A stretch of DNA of 64,000 nt, taken from NCBI GenBank assembly GCA_022701275.1, contig CP031740.1, positions 1,375,001 to 1,439,000 of the forward strand. The letters are read 5' to 3'. Source of the stretch: Microcoleus vaginatus PCC 9802 (GTDB lineage Bacteria > Cyanobacteriota > Cyanobacteriia > Cyanobacteriales > Microcoleaceae). Shown one piece after another: positions 1 through 9,378 of this stretch. The notes under the pieces are model-generated. The model was not told the origin of the DNA, did not search any database, and worked only from the letters and a program-made list of their open reading frames with translations. Positions within the stretch are counted from its first letter, which is position 1. Each line of letters begins with the position of its first letter. Position numbers and translations under genes: made by a program.

Positions 1-1097
1 AATATATCGATCGAATAAAAGCATTGCTGCAAGTTCCCGATGCCGAACTCAGGCCGGAAAATCCCCATCTGCTGTATATTGTCGAAGCTGCTGGCGGCGA
101 ATTACTAGAAGCTTTTGATGCCGTGGTGAGCCAATACCAGCAAGAAAGCGAAATCGAACAATTTGAAATCGATCTTAAACAGGTAGAACTTTATCAAGAA
201 AGTTGTGCTGCTACCGCGAAAGCAGAAGCTCAAGCTGCCGAGATCGATCGCGCACTTTACGAACTCAAACAAACTCAAGCTCAACTCCTCCACAGCGAAA
301 AAATGTCTTCGCTGGGGGCGCTAATGGCTAGTATCGTCCACGAAATTAATAACCCAGTTAGTTTTATTTATGGCAACTTGAGCCATGCCGCAATTTATAC
401 TCAAGATTTGTTGCACCTGCTGTGTCTCTATCAAGAATGCTATCCCCATCCCTGTCCCGAAATCACAGCTAAAATCGAAGAGATAGATCTTGATTTTCTA
501 GTTGAAGACTTGCCTAAAGTTATCTCTTCCATGCAAATGGGTTCCAATCGCATTCGCGAAATTGTCAAATCTATGGGCAACTTTTCGCGAACCGATAACA
601 GTAACATGAGTATGTGCGATTTGCACGACAGCATAGACAGCACCGTGTTAATTTTGCGAAACCGTCTCAATTCTCAAATAGACCGTCGCGACATTCAAGT
701 AGTTAAAAATTATGGAAAATTGCCTCCTGTAGAGTGTTATTCAGGACAGCTCAATCAAGTATTTATGAATCTAATTACCAACGCGATCGATGCTTTGGAT
801 GAGGCCTCACAAAATCAGCCCTATGCTGCGCTAAAAATTTTGATCACAACAGAATTAGCGGGGCCCGATCGCGTGAGAGTGCGGATTGCTGACACGGGAA
901 CCGGAATGACACCACAGATAAAAGAGCGAATGTTCGAGCAGTTTTTCACCACCAAGGAAATCGGTAAAGGTACCGGTTTAGGATTGTCTATTGTCTACAA
1001 AATCTTAGTAGAAAATCACCGAGGAGCGCTCCGGTGCGAGTCGGAACCCTGCAAGGGAACCGAGTTTATCATTGAACTGCCGATCCAGCAAACTTAA
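1..1097 (+). CDS. Sensor histidine kinase, 3' part (5' end outside window)
   Basis: The reading frame is open to the left edge, so the gene starts upstream; a TTG at 24 is only an internal codon. What remains is a coiled-coil linker followed by a kinase core. The H-box reads VHEINNPVSF (His about 106 counting from the codon at 24). The N-box is NLITNAIDALDE, then come DTGTGM and the G2 box GKGTGLGLSIVYKI. This is the HEINNP class common in cyanobacteria, the same type as the kinase ending at 20757. It should autophosphorylate on His and pass phosphate to a response regulator that is not adjacent. The sensory part is not visible. The next gene is convergent, so they are not one operon. Confidence 0.9.
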   Translation, partial: YIDRIKALLQVPDAELRPENPHLLYIVEAAGGELLEAFDAVVSQYQQESEIEQFEIDLKQVELYQESCAATAKAEAQAAEIDRALYELKQTQAQLLHSEKMSSLGALMASIVHEINNPVSFIYGNLSHAAIYTQDLLHLLCLYQECYPHPCPEITAKIEEIDLDFLVEDLPKVISSMQMGSNRIREIVKSMGNFSRTDNSNMSMCDLHDSIDSTVLILRNRLNSQIDRRDIQVVKNYGKLPPVECYSGQLNQVFMNLITNAIDALDEASQNQPYAALKILITTELAGPDRVRVRIADTGTGMTPQIKERMFEQFFTTKEIGKGTGLGLSIVYKILVENHRGALRCESEPCKGTEFIIELPIQQT

Positions 1098-1127
1098 GCA
1101 ATTTACTAATCATCCAAATTTATCTAT

Positions 1128-1203
1128 GTTAACTGTGTGTGGCACGGGAGTCCCCCCTGTGTTAACTGTGTGTGGCACGGGCGTCCCGCCTATATTAACT
1201 GTA
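1128..1203. repeat. Short tandem repeat, 33-bp period, about 2.3 units
   Basis: Units start at 1128, 1161 and 1194 (the last partial) and begin GTTAACTGTGTGTGGCACGG. Each full unit contains a small GC-rich hairpin (GGCACGGG-CGT-CCCGCC). It lies between two convergent genes and may help end transcription, but there is no clear T-tract. Confidence 0.75.
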
Positions 1204-1222
1204 GTTAAAATTTACACATATC

Positions 1223-1576
1223 CTAGTCTAATTCTAGCTTCAAAGTTGGCAACAGCTTTTCTAAATTTCTGAGAGATTTCTGTTGCCAAGGAATATCATT
1301 TGAACCCAATACCAAAAGTTGAATCGTTTTCTTTTTGCGGACGCTAATGACAAATTTAGACAGCATACTGATACCAGAACTGTTAACAAATTCCAATTGT
1401 TTTAGGTTCAAGGTAATAGTAGAAGGTTCGCCATTGGCGACCTCATCTAACAATTCGGCTATTGGTGCATACTCTGCAGGGCCGCTCAGGCTGAGTTCGC
1501 CTTGGAAAGTGACTGTGACTGATTCTGCATCGTAGTGAATGCTGTAATCTTCACCTTTAATTTCTTGAATGCCCAT
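1223..1576 (-). CDS. STAS-domain protein (anti-sigma factor antagonist-like)
   Basis: 117 residues, a single STAS domain of usual size. The region around the phosphorylation site reads LEFVNSSGISMLSKF, the family NSSG/DSSG loop in which a serine is phosphorylated by an anti-sigma kinase and dephosphorylated by a PP2C phosphatase. It sits on the same strand as a GHKL ATPase (1643-2251), an adenylate cyclase and two PP2C proteins (3675 and 11074). That is the full component list of a partner-switching system. The family role is established; that these proteins are actual partners is inference. The ATG at 1576 gives MGIQEIKGEDY, a normal STAS start. Confidence 0.8.
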   Translation of the reverse strand: MGIQEIKGEDYSIHYDAESVTVTFQGELSLSGPAEYAPIAELLDEVANGEPSTITLNLKQLEFVNSSGISMLSKFVISVRKKKTIQLLVLGSNDIPWQQKSLRNLEKLLPTLKLELD

Positions 1577-1642
1577 TGTGATTTTTTTTCCTGACTAAAA
1601 TATTGCAATCGCACAAGAGAGTAAATATTGAAATGCTAGAAA

Positions 1643-2251
1643 CTAGACCCTAATTTGAACCACAGTTGTAACAATGATGGTATCACTATCTGGTCTGCGA
1701 TCGAATTTCCAACCTATCTTAGCTGAATAGTCATTAATCATCGTCAGCAATCCCAATCCCGAGGTATCGCTTTCAGATTCCGCATTCTTCTCAAGCTGCT
1801 GCAAATAAAGTTCATTTGGATCGGAAGCCATAATTTCTTGAATAAACTCCTTCAACTTATTTGCGCCTTGTGCATTCACACTATTACTGGCAAAAATTAC
1901 CGCCGTCACCTCTGTTTCACCAATAAAGTGTATGCCAAATTTGACCTTATAATTAGTATCATCGTTGTTAAATTTTATCGCATTTTCTAACAGTTCGTTG
2001 GCTACGTAGCTCACAGCTCCCTTACTTTCTTTTATGCGTTTCTCGCTGCTAGCATCCTCCTCATCCACCGGTAGAAAGCTAGACAAATAATCGGCTACAA
2101 AATGAGCTGAAAGCCTGTTATTGCGCCAGCGCTGTTTGATGGGGCGAGAACTGGGGGTAAATGTAAGTTCTAGAGAGTCGTGTTCAGGAGGAAATTCTTC
2201 AATGAATTCTCCAAAAATTTGTGTCATTGTTTTTAAGCTTCCAGATGTCAT
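1643..2251 (-). CDS. GHKL-type ATPase, anti-sigma-factor kinase-like (DUF6272-like)
   Basis: 202 residues from the ATG at 2251, which has GGAGGGAGAG just upstream; a longer frame to 2311 would overlap the next gene and is less likely. An N-box-like segment NELLENAIKFNND and a glycine-rich DTSGLGLLTMIND support an HATPase_c fold with no HisKA region. Such stand-alone ATPases act as serine kinases on STAS proteins in partner switching, and one is encoded 66 bp downstream. The protein has no membrane segment. The kinase activity and its partner are inferred from fold and neighbours. Confidence 0.72.
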   Translation of the reverse strand: MTSGSLKTMTQIFGEFIEEFPPEHDSLELTFTPSSRPIKQRWRNNRLSAHFVADYLSSFLPVDEEDASSEKRIKESKGAVSYVANELLENAIKFNNDDTNYKVKFGIHFIGETEVTAVIFASNSVNAQGANKLKEFIQEIMASDPNELYLQQLEKNAESESDTSGLGLLTMINDYSAKIGWKFDRRPDSDTIIVTTVVQIRV

Positions 2252-2282
2252 GATTTCTCTCCCTCCAATTGATGTATTAATG

Positions 2283-3518
2283 TCACTTCTGGGTGAATTT
2301 CCACACGCCATTCCAGTTAGCAGGAATACTCTTTTCTAACAGCGATTGGATGCGTTTTAGGTAAAGTTGACTGGGCTTGTCATCTGGATTTAGGGCTACT
2401 ATCTGTTCAAAACAAACTATGGCTTTAGCAAAATTTCCCTGACAATATTCTTGGAGTCCTTCCTCAAATATAGGCAAAGTGTGAATTTTAAGCGCTCGCA
2501 CGGGTTCTACTTCAACATCTAACACCTCACAAACTGTAATGGCTTCTTGTCTACCTTTGACAATAGCCCGATCCAAAAAACGGATATGATACTTTTCGGG
2601 TTGACTCAAACGTTGTACCGCATCTCCAGAAATTAATAAAGATACGCCATAATACTTAGTCAAACCTTCCAGACGAGCAGTGAGATTGACATGATCTGAG
2701 AGCGCATCTGCTTGCATCCGATTCGCGTCTCCAATAATCCCAACCATCGTATCACCCACATGGATACCAATGCCGATCTTCAGCGGTATATCCCCATTTA
2801 TGTTACGGCTTTGATTGTATTTCTGCAACTGCTCCAATTTCACAATTCCTGCCTGAATAGCATCATCCACGCCATCAGGAAAAACTGCCATAACTCCATC
2901 TCCAATATACTTGACAATAAAACCGTTGTGCTTACGAATTTCGGGACTAATTTGCTGTAAATAGTTATTGATGAAGTCAAAGTTTTCTTGAGGAGTCATT
3001 TGCTCCGCCATCGTGGTGAACGACCGCATATCGGAAAACATAATTGCCATTTCTTTGCTCACGTGATCTCCAAGCTGGAAATCACCCATGCTCTGCTTGC
3101 CGAGAAATTGGAGAAATTCATCGGGAACGAAACGTCCGTAAGCCTGCAAAAGTTTCTCTAATTCTTGTTCCCGCGCTTTCACCGTTTGCACCATATGGGA
3201 AAATACCTGTGCCAGTTCTCCCAGTGCATCACTGCGTGCTGCCACATCTGACAATATCTGGGGTTGAAAGCTATTGTTTTTTACAGCAATAGCTGCATCT
3301 ATAACCTTTTTTACCTGCTCGATATAAGTCTGCATCTCTCGGTTTTTATGACGGATCTGGTTTTCCAGATCCGTGGAGTGTTGGGTAATAATTTCTACTA
3401 AGGTTTCATAGCTATTTTTTTCATCCTCGACTTCCTCAAGTTTTTGGCTCAACTCCTGTAGCTGGGTATGGAGTTCTTCGGGAGATTTAGATGGTGCTAC
3501 ATTTATTTGTGGTTTCAT
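2283..3518 (-). CDS. Class III adenylate/guanylate cyclase with N-terminal coiled coil and C-terminal helical repeat
   Basis: 411 residues. Residues 10-125 are strongly coiled coil. The cyclase domain spans about 150-335, with metal-binding Asp163 (FSDMRSFT) and Asp207 (YIGDGVMAVF), Lys203 as a candidate adenine-selecting residue, and the transition-state segment VNLTARLE. A short TPR-like tail (about 365-405) follows. It should make cAMP from ATP in the cytoplasm; cGMP is less likely given the Lys. It lies 32 bp upstream of the GHKL ATPase on the same strand, so the two are probably co-transcribed with the STAS gene. No membrane segment or classical sensor domain is visible. Confidence 0.85.
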   Translation of the reverse strand: MKPQINVAPSKSPEELHTQLQELSQKLEEVEDEKNSYETLVEIITQHSTDLENQIRHKNREMQTYIEQVKKVIDAAIAVKNNSFQPQILSDVAARSDALGELAQVFSHMVQTVKAREQELEKLLQAYGRFVPDEFLQFLGKQSMGDFQLGDHVSKEMAIMFSDMRSFTTMAEQMTPQENFDFINNYLQQISPEIRKHNGFIVKYIGDGVMAVFPDGVDDAIQAGIVKLEQLQKYNQSRNINGDIPLKIGIGIHVGDTMVGIIGDANRMQADALSDHVNLTARLEGLTKYYGVSLLISGDAVQRLSQPEKYHIRFLDRAIVKGRQEAITVCEVLDVEVEPVRALKIHTLPIFEEGLQEYCQGNFAKAIVCFEQIVALNPDDKPSQLYLKRIQSLLEKSIPANWNGVWKFTQK

Positions 3519-3674
3519 AATTTATACTTCCGAATCTGGAAGCGCAAAATTGTTTGACTTCCTCGCTGTAAATTATTATAACTTACAGGTGCGGAACTCG
3601 AAATCCTGTTTCTGCTTCGATGCTTGAACACTAAATCCAAGACCCCTCGTAGAAACCGGGTTGACGACGGTCAA

Positions 3675-6600
3675 TCATAAATTATGCACAATATTTCCCT
3701 GTTGCTTCAATACTAGCAAAGTAATGTCATCAAAAACCTTTTGTTTTCCAATAAATTTTCGCAAATCATCGATGGTGGCTTCCTTGATTTGTTCGGCGCT
3801 CAAATGCCAGTTTTGAGAAACCACTTCACAGAGTCTTTCGATACCGTAGAATTTTTTGTGCATATTTCTAGCTTCGGGGATGCCGTCAGTATAAAGCACC
3901 ACCCCGTCCCCCGGCTCTAAGTCTACTAAAACATGGCTAATCCAATCGGAAATATCCTCATCTAAGCCGATGGGAAATCCCAAATCTATTGTGTCTATCC
4001 GCTGGATTTGACCGCCTTTCCTGACCACAAGAGTTTCCTCATGTTGACCGCTGATACTAATTGTGCTATCGGCGTAGTTGAGCAAAGCTAGGGTCATATT
4101 TTTGTCCGAGTTCATGCGCTGGACATTTTTATAAATAGTGCGGTTGAGGGTATCTAAAAAGCGAACCGGGTCTATTTCTTGAACTTCTTTCAAAGCGCGA
4201 ACAGCAGCTTGAGTCATTACCATCAAAATGCCGCTTTCTAGTCCGTGTCCGGTGACATCACCAATGCAGACCGTAACCACCCCGTCAGTACAAAGTACGT
4301 CGTAGTAATCGCCACCAACTTCCTCTGCTGGTTCCATAAAGCCAGCGATATCTAACTCTGCAATTGCAGCTAATTCCGCAGGTTTGGGCAGAATTAACTG
4401 CTGCATTTGTTTGAGGATATCGAGTTCGGCACTCATCCGCAGATTTTCGGTTTTGAGACGTTGGTTGAGGGCAGAAATTGCCTGATTCGCTTGGGCTAGT
4501 TGGGCTGTACGTTCTTCAACTTTATCTTCTAGAGTTTGATATAGCAGAGCATTCTCCAGCGAAATAGCTGCTTGGGAAGAGAGAATTTTTAAGACTTCCA
4601 ATCTGTCAGGAGTAAATGCACCTGGGGCGAGACTATTTTCTAAGTACAAAATGCCGATCGCTTTACCTTGGTTAACTATGGGAGTACACAATACAGATTT
4701 AGGTTGGTGCTGAATAATGTAGGGGTCGGCCGCAAAGATATTTTCAGTAGCAATATCATTAATTACCAAGGTTTCTCTGGTACGCCAGACGTAGTTAATG
4801 GCAGTGATGGGAAGATGTTGACTTTGAGAAAGGGGAATATTCGGCAAATAGCAGCGCTCGTCTAAGCATTTAGCAACAATCGATAATTTGCCAGCTCTTT
4901 CTAAGATGATAGAGCCTTTTGAGGCTCCCGCATTTTGGGTCAAAATGCGGATCAAAGTTGATAGCAATTCCTCGACGTTTATTTCTCCAGATATGGCTTG
5001 AGAAGCTTTAATAACTGTTGCCAAGTCCAGCCTATTGCCAATATTATTGCCAGTAGAGGTTAGGGGTTCGACTATAGTTTGATCGATTGTATCTCCCGCA
5101 TACAAACTTGTTTTTTGTTCGAGAATTTGGTAGAGTAATTGGGGATATTTTTGTTCTAAATCATGAATTTTTGCTGGAGCTCCCCAGCGAGCATAAGCGT
5201 AGTAAGCGTCCGTTAGATAGACGCGGGCAATTTTATCTTTGCCTAATTCAAGGTAGAATTTAGCTGCCAATTCGCCTGCTAGTGCTTCTTCTTGGAGGTA
5301 TTGGTTTTTTTTTGCCGTAGCAATGGCGCGATCGTACAAATCCATTGCTTCGAGCCTGTGTCCCAATACTCGTGCTATTTCTGCGGCTACTAAGTCATAC
5401 TTGTGCTGATAATTCATCGGTGCATGGAAGGCCCAAGTTTGCATTTTTTCCTGCTTGGCTGCAACTTGGTTCAAGTATTGTTCTTGAGCGATCGAATCAG
5501 CATGGGGATACAGTGCCACCAGGGCGAGGGAATGGTAAAAATTGTACTGGGGAACCATCATCAACGAGCCGACACCCGCGACATATTGCTCTGCTAGGTG
5601 GGCATTTTCCACAGCCCGATCGCGATCGCCAAACAAATAATTCACCACCAATTTAGCAAAATAAACCCCAAAGATGGAAGAGACATTATTTGCTGCCAGC
5701 AAAACTGGTAACATTTCATCTTCATTAAAACTCTCGCCCACTAACCGACAATTGTCCTCAGCTAATCCTTGTAAGTTTAATGTAAGTTGTCGCCAGATTT
5801 TAGTATAATAAGTCTGATATTCTTGTTTGGAATTCAGCATTAGCTCGAGATACTGTTCGTATTTTGTATCTACAGAGCTTAACTCTTCGCCGCTAAAAAA
5901 GCTGTAGATGCAAAGATACATAGCCGAATAGCAAGCATACTCGATATCGCCAGTTTCTAAACCGCTTTGGACTGCTGATACCAAAGACGCTATGCTCGAT
6001 CGACTCGGTTCTTTCCAATGTCTCACGCAAGCATTGTACACCATCACAACTTTCGAGTGAAATTCTTGGGATGGGAATTTATCTAATACCTGCAAAGATA
6101 GTTGGCCGTATTGATAGCCTAATTCAATTTCTCCGATTACTTCACAGATTAAACTGCAACAAGCATAGGCATAACTAGCCGGTGCAGAGTTCCCATATTT
6201 GCTACAAATATGTGCCATTGTAAACACAACGGCTGGGTAAAGTTCTGGACTAGCTAGATAAGCGGCAGAAGCGATCGCACATAAAATCCTCAAAGCAGCA
6301 ATTTTATAAGGATCATTAATTTCGGGCAAATTAGCTAAGGCAGATATCTCTACTGTAGCGGGAAGTTTTGTTTCCAAAGAAACACCCAGCATTCCCAAAG
6401 CTTGCAATCCCGTATCTACTGCCGATTTCATCTGATTTTGAGCAATATAAGACTGAATTTTCGCTTCGTAAACTCTGAATTGATCGAGGAGATTGTGCGC
6501 TCGACATAGAACTATTTCCGCCAGTTGGTGCGACAAATCGAACTTGGTATTCAAATATTCGGCTTCAACCGCTTCTACATAGAGATCGATCGTTAAGTCG

Positions 6601-9125
6601 TATAAATTTGTCCAGCTATCATCTGCTACCAGGTTTCTGCCGATAGTTAAATAATCCACAGCAGCAGCATAAGCTGTAGAATTTTTAGCTTTACGTCCCG
6701 CAATTAAGTTCAAGGAAGCTAGTTGATTTCTTTCGGTGCGATCGACAATTAATTCCACTCCAATATTCAAGTGGTTGACAATATCAAATATTCGATCTTC
6801 TTTTTCATCTTCTGGGGTATTACTCAACAACAATCTGCCAATTTTTAGGTGAGTTGACTGTTTTGCCTCATCGGGAATCAAAGAATAAGAAGCTTGTTGA
6901 ACGCGATCGTGCAAAAATTTGTAACTGGGCAATTGACAATCGGCAACAGCTAATGGTGTAGACTCTCCATCATCTGCAAAAAATTTGTAAACTTCACTTT
7001 GCGGTAAAATTAGACCTTCTTGCAATGCTTTCCATAAATCAGCCGCAGTATCTATTTGAGATTTTTCACAAACAACGGCTAAGGTTTCTAAATCAAATTG
7101 ACTGCCAATACAAGCAGCTAGTTGTAAAATGTTTTGAGTAGTTAGCGGCAATTTTTGCAATTGAGTCGCCATAAATTCCACGACATCATCGCTGACTGCC
7201 AATTCTCTAATTTTAGTAATATCGCACTGCCAACCACCCCTTTGTCCCCCATCCAACGGGGTAAAATCGAAATAGATTAACTTATCTTCATGCAGCTTTT
7301 TGAGGAATTGATTGCTAAAAAAAGGATTGCCTTTAGTTTTTTGAAAAATCAATTCTGTTAAAGAAATCGAGCGAGACTGCGGACAACTTAAAGCATCAGC
7401 AACTAGACGATTTAAGTCAATTTTTGAAAGTGGCGCGAGAGTAATTTGATTAATTATAGGGGCTGGGCGCTCAATACTGCGATTTGGTAGATTGCGAATC
7501 TCTGATAAAGTCAGCATTAAGGGATGAACGCTGGAAACTTCATTATCTCGATAAGCGCCAATTAGCAGCAAATGTTGACCTTCTGATTCGCCGAGCAACA
7601 ATTGCATTAGTTTCAGAGATGCTGAATCTGCCCATTGTAAATCATCTAAGAATATCACTAAGGGGTGATTTTTGGTAGCAAAGACACGAATGAACTTTTG
7701 AAATAACAGATTGAAGCGATTTTGTGCAGGACTGGGTTCTAATTCCTGGACAGGAGGTTGCTGGCCAATCAGCAGTTCTAATTCTGGGATAACATCAATA
7801 ATTACCTGAGCATTATCGCCTAAAGCCGATAAGATTTGGGCTTGCCACTGCTGAACTTGAGTAACACTTTCTGTCAGTAATTGCTGCAGGAAACTTTGCA
7901 AAGCTTGTACCCAAGCTGAGAAGGGAATATCACGCCTGAATTGGTCGAATTTCCCTTTGATAAAGTATCCCCGCTGCTGGACGATTGGTTTGTGAACTTC
8001 GTTCACCACAGCGGTTTTGCCAATCCCGGAAAAGCCTGCTACCAACATGATTTCGGTAGTAGCTCTAGGGGGGAGTTTCTGAGGCTCTCGGCTGCTACTA
8101 GGGGAAACCTCCAAATCGGCGGCTGCGAAATTTTCTTGGGGACAAGCGACCCGCTGGAAGGCTGCGAATAGGGCCAAAACTTCGCTTTCTCTGCCGTAAA
8201 GTTTTTCTGGAATGACAAAGCGTTCGGAAATGTCTCTGCTGCCTAATTCAAACAGTTGAATAGTGCCATGATCTGAGTATTCTTTTAAGCATTTTTCTAA
8301 ATCGTGTTTGATGCCACCAACTGTTTGATAGCGTGCTTCGGCTGTTTTCGCCATCAGTTTGAGCACTATGTCATTCAATACTTGGGGGATGACAGGATTG
8401 AGGGCGATCGGGTGAATTGGCTGGCGAGCAATGTGAGAGTGAACCAATTCCATCGGATCGTTAGATTGGAATGGCAATTGTCCTGTCAACAGTTCGTAAA
8501 AAGTTACTCCTAGTGAGTAAAAATCGGTGCGGTAGTCAATCCCACGATTCATTCTTCCAGTTTGTTCGGGAGACATATAAGCTAATGTCCCTTCTAAGAT
8601 GTTGGGATTTTTAATTTGTGGATTTTCTCGAGGTAAAAGCGAGGAAATACTAAAGTCTATTATTTTAACTTCTTGAGTTTTAGGGTTAATTATAATGTTC
8701 TGGGGTTTGATATCTTTGTGAATAACTTGGTGGTTATATATTGATTCTAAACAAAAGCAGATTTTAATGGCTATTTGTAAAAAATTTTCTAGGCTAGTGG
8801 TAATTGTGTCCTTGAGGTTCCAAGCATCATTGGTGATGTATTCTGCTAGAGAAATTCCGCCAAAATCCTCCATCACTAAGGCAAAACCGTTACGGTATAC
8901 TTCCAGACTTAAGTGTTTGACAATACCGGAATTTTCAATATTTTTGGCAATGGTGTACTGATTGCGAAACTGCACCAGTTCGCTGAAAGTGGGATACTCT
9001 GATTTGAGCAGTTTGATGACGACTGGTTGATTGTCTGATTCAGAAAAACCTCGGTAAACCAAGGTTCTAGAGCCTGAGTAGAGTTGTTCGATCGCCCGGT
9101 AGCCGGGAATTGATATCAGGGTCAT
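3675..9125 (-). CDS. Giant Ser/Thr protein kinase - AAA ATPase - TPR-like - GAF - PP2C (SpoIIE) phosphatase
   Basis: 1816 residues from the ATG at 9125 (MTLISIPGYR); the frame extends 18 codons further but family members start here. Protein kinase about 8-280, with Lys38, HKD at 136-138 and DFS at 157-159 in place of DFG. AAA/STAND ATPase about 305-640, Walker A GFSGIGKT at 364-371 and Walker B LVIFLDDLQWAD. A long helical repeat region follows, then a GAF domain about 1355-1500, a coiled coil, and a PP2C/SpoIIE domain in the last 240 residues (EVGGDYYD, GDVTGHGLESG, DGIPEA, FDDITLL). Most cyanobacterial relatives end in a histidine kinase; this one ends in a phosphatase. The PP2C half is nearly identical to that of the gene at 11074. 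A likely target is the STAS protein at 1223. Confidence 0.9.
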   Translation of the reverse strand: MTLISIPGYRAIEQLYSGSRTLVYRGFSESDNQPVVIKLLKSEYPTFSELVQFRNQYTIAKNIENSGIVKHLSLEVYRNGFALVMEDFGGISLAEYITNDAWNLKDTITTSLENFLQIAIKICFCLESIYNHQVIHKDIKPQNIIINPKTQEVKIIDFSISSLLPRENPQIKNPNILEGTLAYMSPEQTGRMNRGIDYRTDFYSLGVTFYELLTGQLPFQSNDPMELVHSHIARQPIHPIALNPVIPQVLNDIVLKLMAKTAEARYQTVGGIKHDLEKCLKEYSDHGTIQLFELGSRDISERFVIPEKLYGRESEVLALFAAFQRVACPQENFAAADLEVSPSSSREPQKLPPRATTEIMLVAGFSGIGKTAVVNEVHKPIVQQRGYFIKGKFDQFRRDIPFSAWVQALQSFLQQLLTESVTQVQQWQAQILSALGDNAQVIIDVIPELELLIGQQPPVQELEPSPAQNRFNLLFQKFIRVFATKNHPLVIFLDDLQWADSASLKLMQLLLGESEGQHLLLIGAYRDNEVSSVHPLMLTLSEIRNLPNRSIERPAPIINQITLAPLSKIDLNRLVADALSCPQSRSISLTELIFQKTKGNPFFSNQFLKKLHEDKLIYFDFTPLDGGQRGGWQCDITKIRELAVSDDVVEFMATQLQKLPLTTQNILQLAACIGSQFDLETLAVVCEKSQIDTAADLWKALQEGLILPQSEVYKFFADDGESTPLAVADCQLPSYKFLHDRVQQASYSLIPDEAKQSTHLKIGRLLLSNTPEDEKEDRIFDIVNHLNIGVELIVDRTERNQLASLNLIAGRKAKNSTAYAAAVDYLTIGRNLVADDSWTNLYDLTIDLYVEAVEAEYLNTKFDLSHQLAEIVLCRAHNLLDQFRVYEAKIQSYIAQNQMKSAVDTGLQALGMLGVSLETKLPATVEISALANLPEINDPYKIAALRILCAIASAAYLASPELYPAVVFTMAHICSKYGNSAPASYAYACCSLICEVIGEIELGYQYGQLSLQVLDKFPSQEFHSKVVMVYNACVRHWKEPSRSSIASLVSAVQSGLETGDIEYACYSAMYLCIYSFFSGEELSSVDTKYEQYLELMLNSKQEYQTYYTKIWRQLTLNLQGLAEDNCRLVGESFNEDEMLPVLLAANNVSSIFGVYFAKLVVNYLFGDRDRAVENAHLAEQYVAGVGSLMMVPQYNFYHSLALVALYPHADSIAQEQYLNQVAAKQEKMQTWAFHAPMNYQHKYDLVAAEIARVLGHRLEAMDLYDRAIATAKKNQYLQEEALAGELAAKFYLELGKDKIARVYLTDAYYAYARWGAPAKIHDLEQKYPQLLYQILEQKTSLYAGDTIDQTIVEPLTSTGNNIGNRLDLATVIKASQAISGEINVEELLSTLIRILTQNAGASKGSIILERAGKLSIVAKCLDERCYLPNIPLSQSQHLPITAINYVWRTRETLVINDIATENIFAADPYIIQHQPKSVLCTPIVNQGKAIGILYLENSLAPGAFTPDRLEVLKILSSQAAISLENALLYQTLEDKVEERTAQLAQANQAISALNQRLKTENLRMSAELDILKQMQQLILPKPAELAAIAELDIAGFMEPAEEVGGDYYDVLCTDGVVTVCIGDVTGHGLESGILMVMTQAAVRALKEVQEIDPVRFLDTLNRTIYKNVQRMNSDKNMTLALLNYADSTISISGQHEETLVVRKGGQIQRIDTIDLGFPIGLDEDISDWISHVLVDLEPGDGVVLYTDGIPEARNMHKKFYGIERLCEVVSQNWHLSAEQIKEATIDDLRKFIGKQKVFDDITLLVLKQQGNIVHNL

Positions 9126-9378
9126 AGTTACTATAGTAGATCTTAAAGGAAGAAGGCAAAAATCGATGGAGCGATGCAATTGGGGGCACTGGTTTCAGCG
9201 ATTCAGAACGTACTTACCACCGCTCAGGTTGCTAAATCCTAGTAAGCTTTTAGTTTAAGGAATATAAAAAAGTTTGCGATCCTTAGTGATTAGTTTACTA
9301 CAGCCCGCAAGGTTTAGGGAAGATTTGACAAAAAAACAATGATCGATAGCTAACCGATCGCGAATCACATCAATTGTG

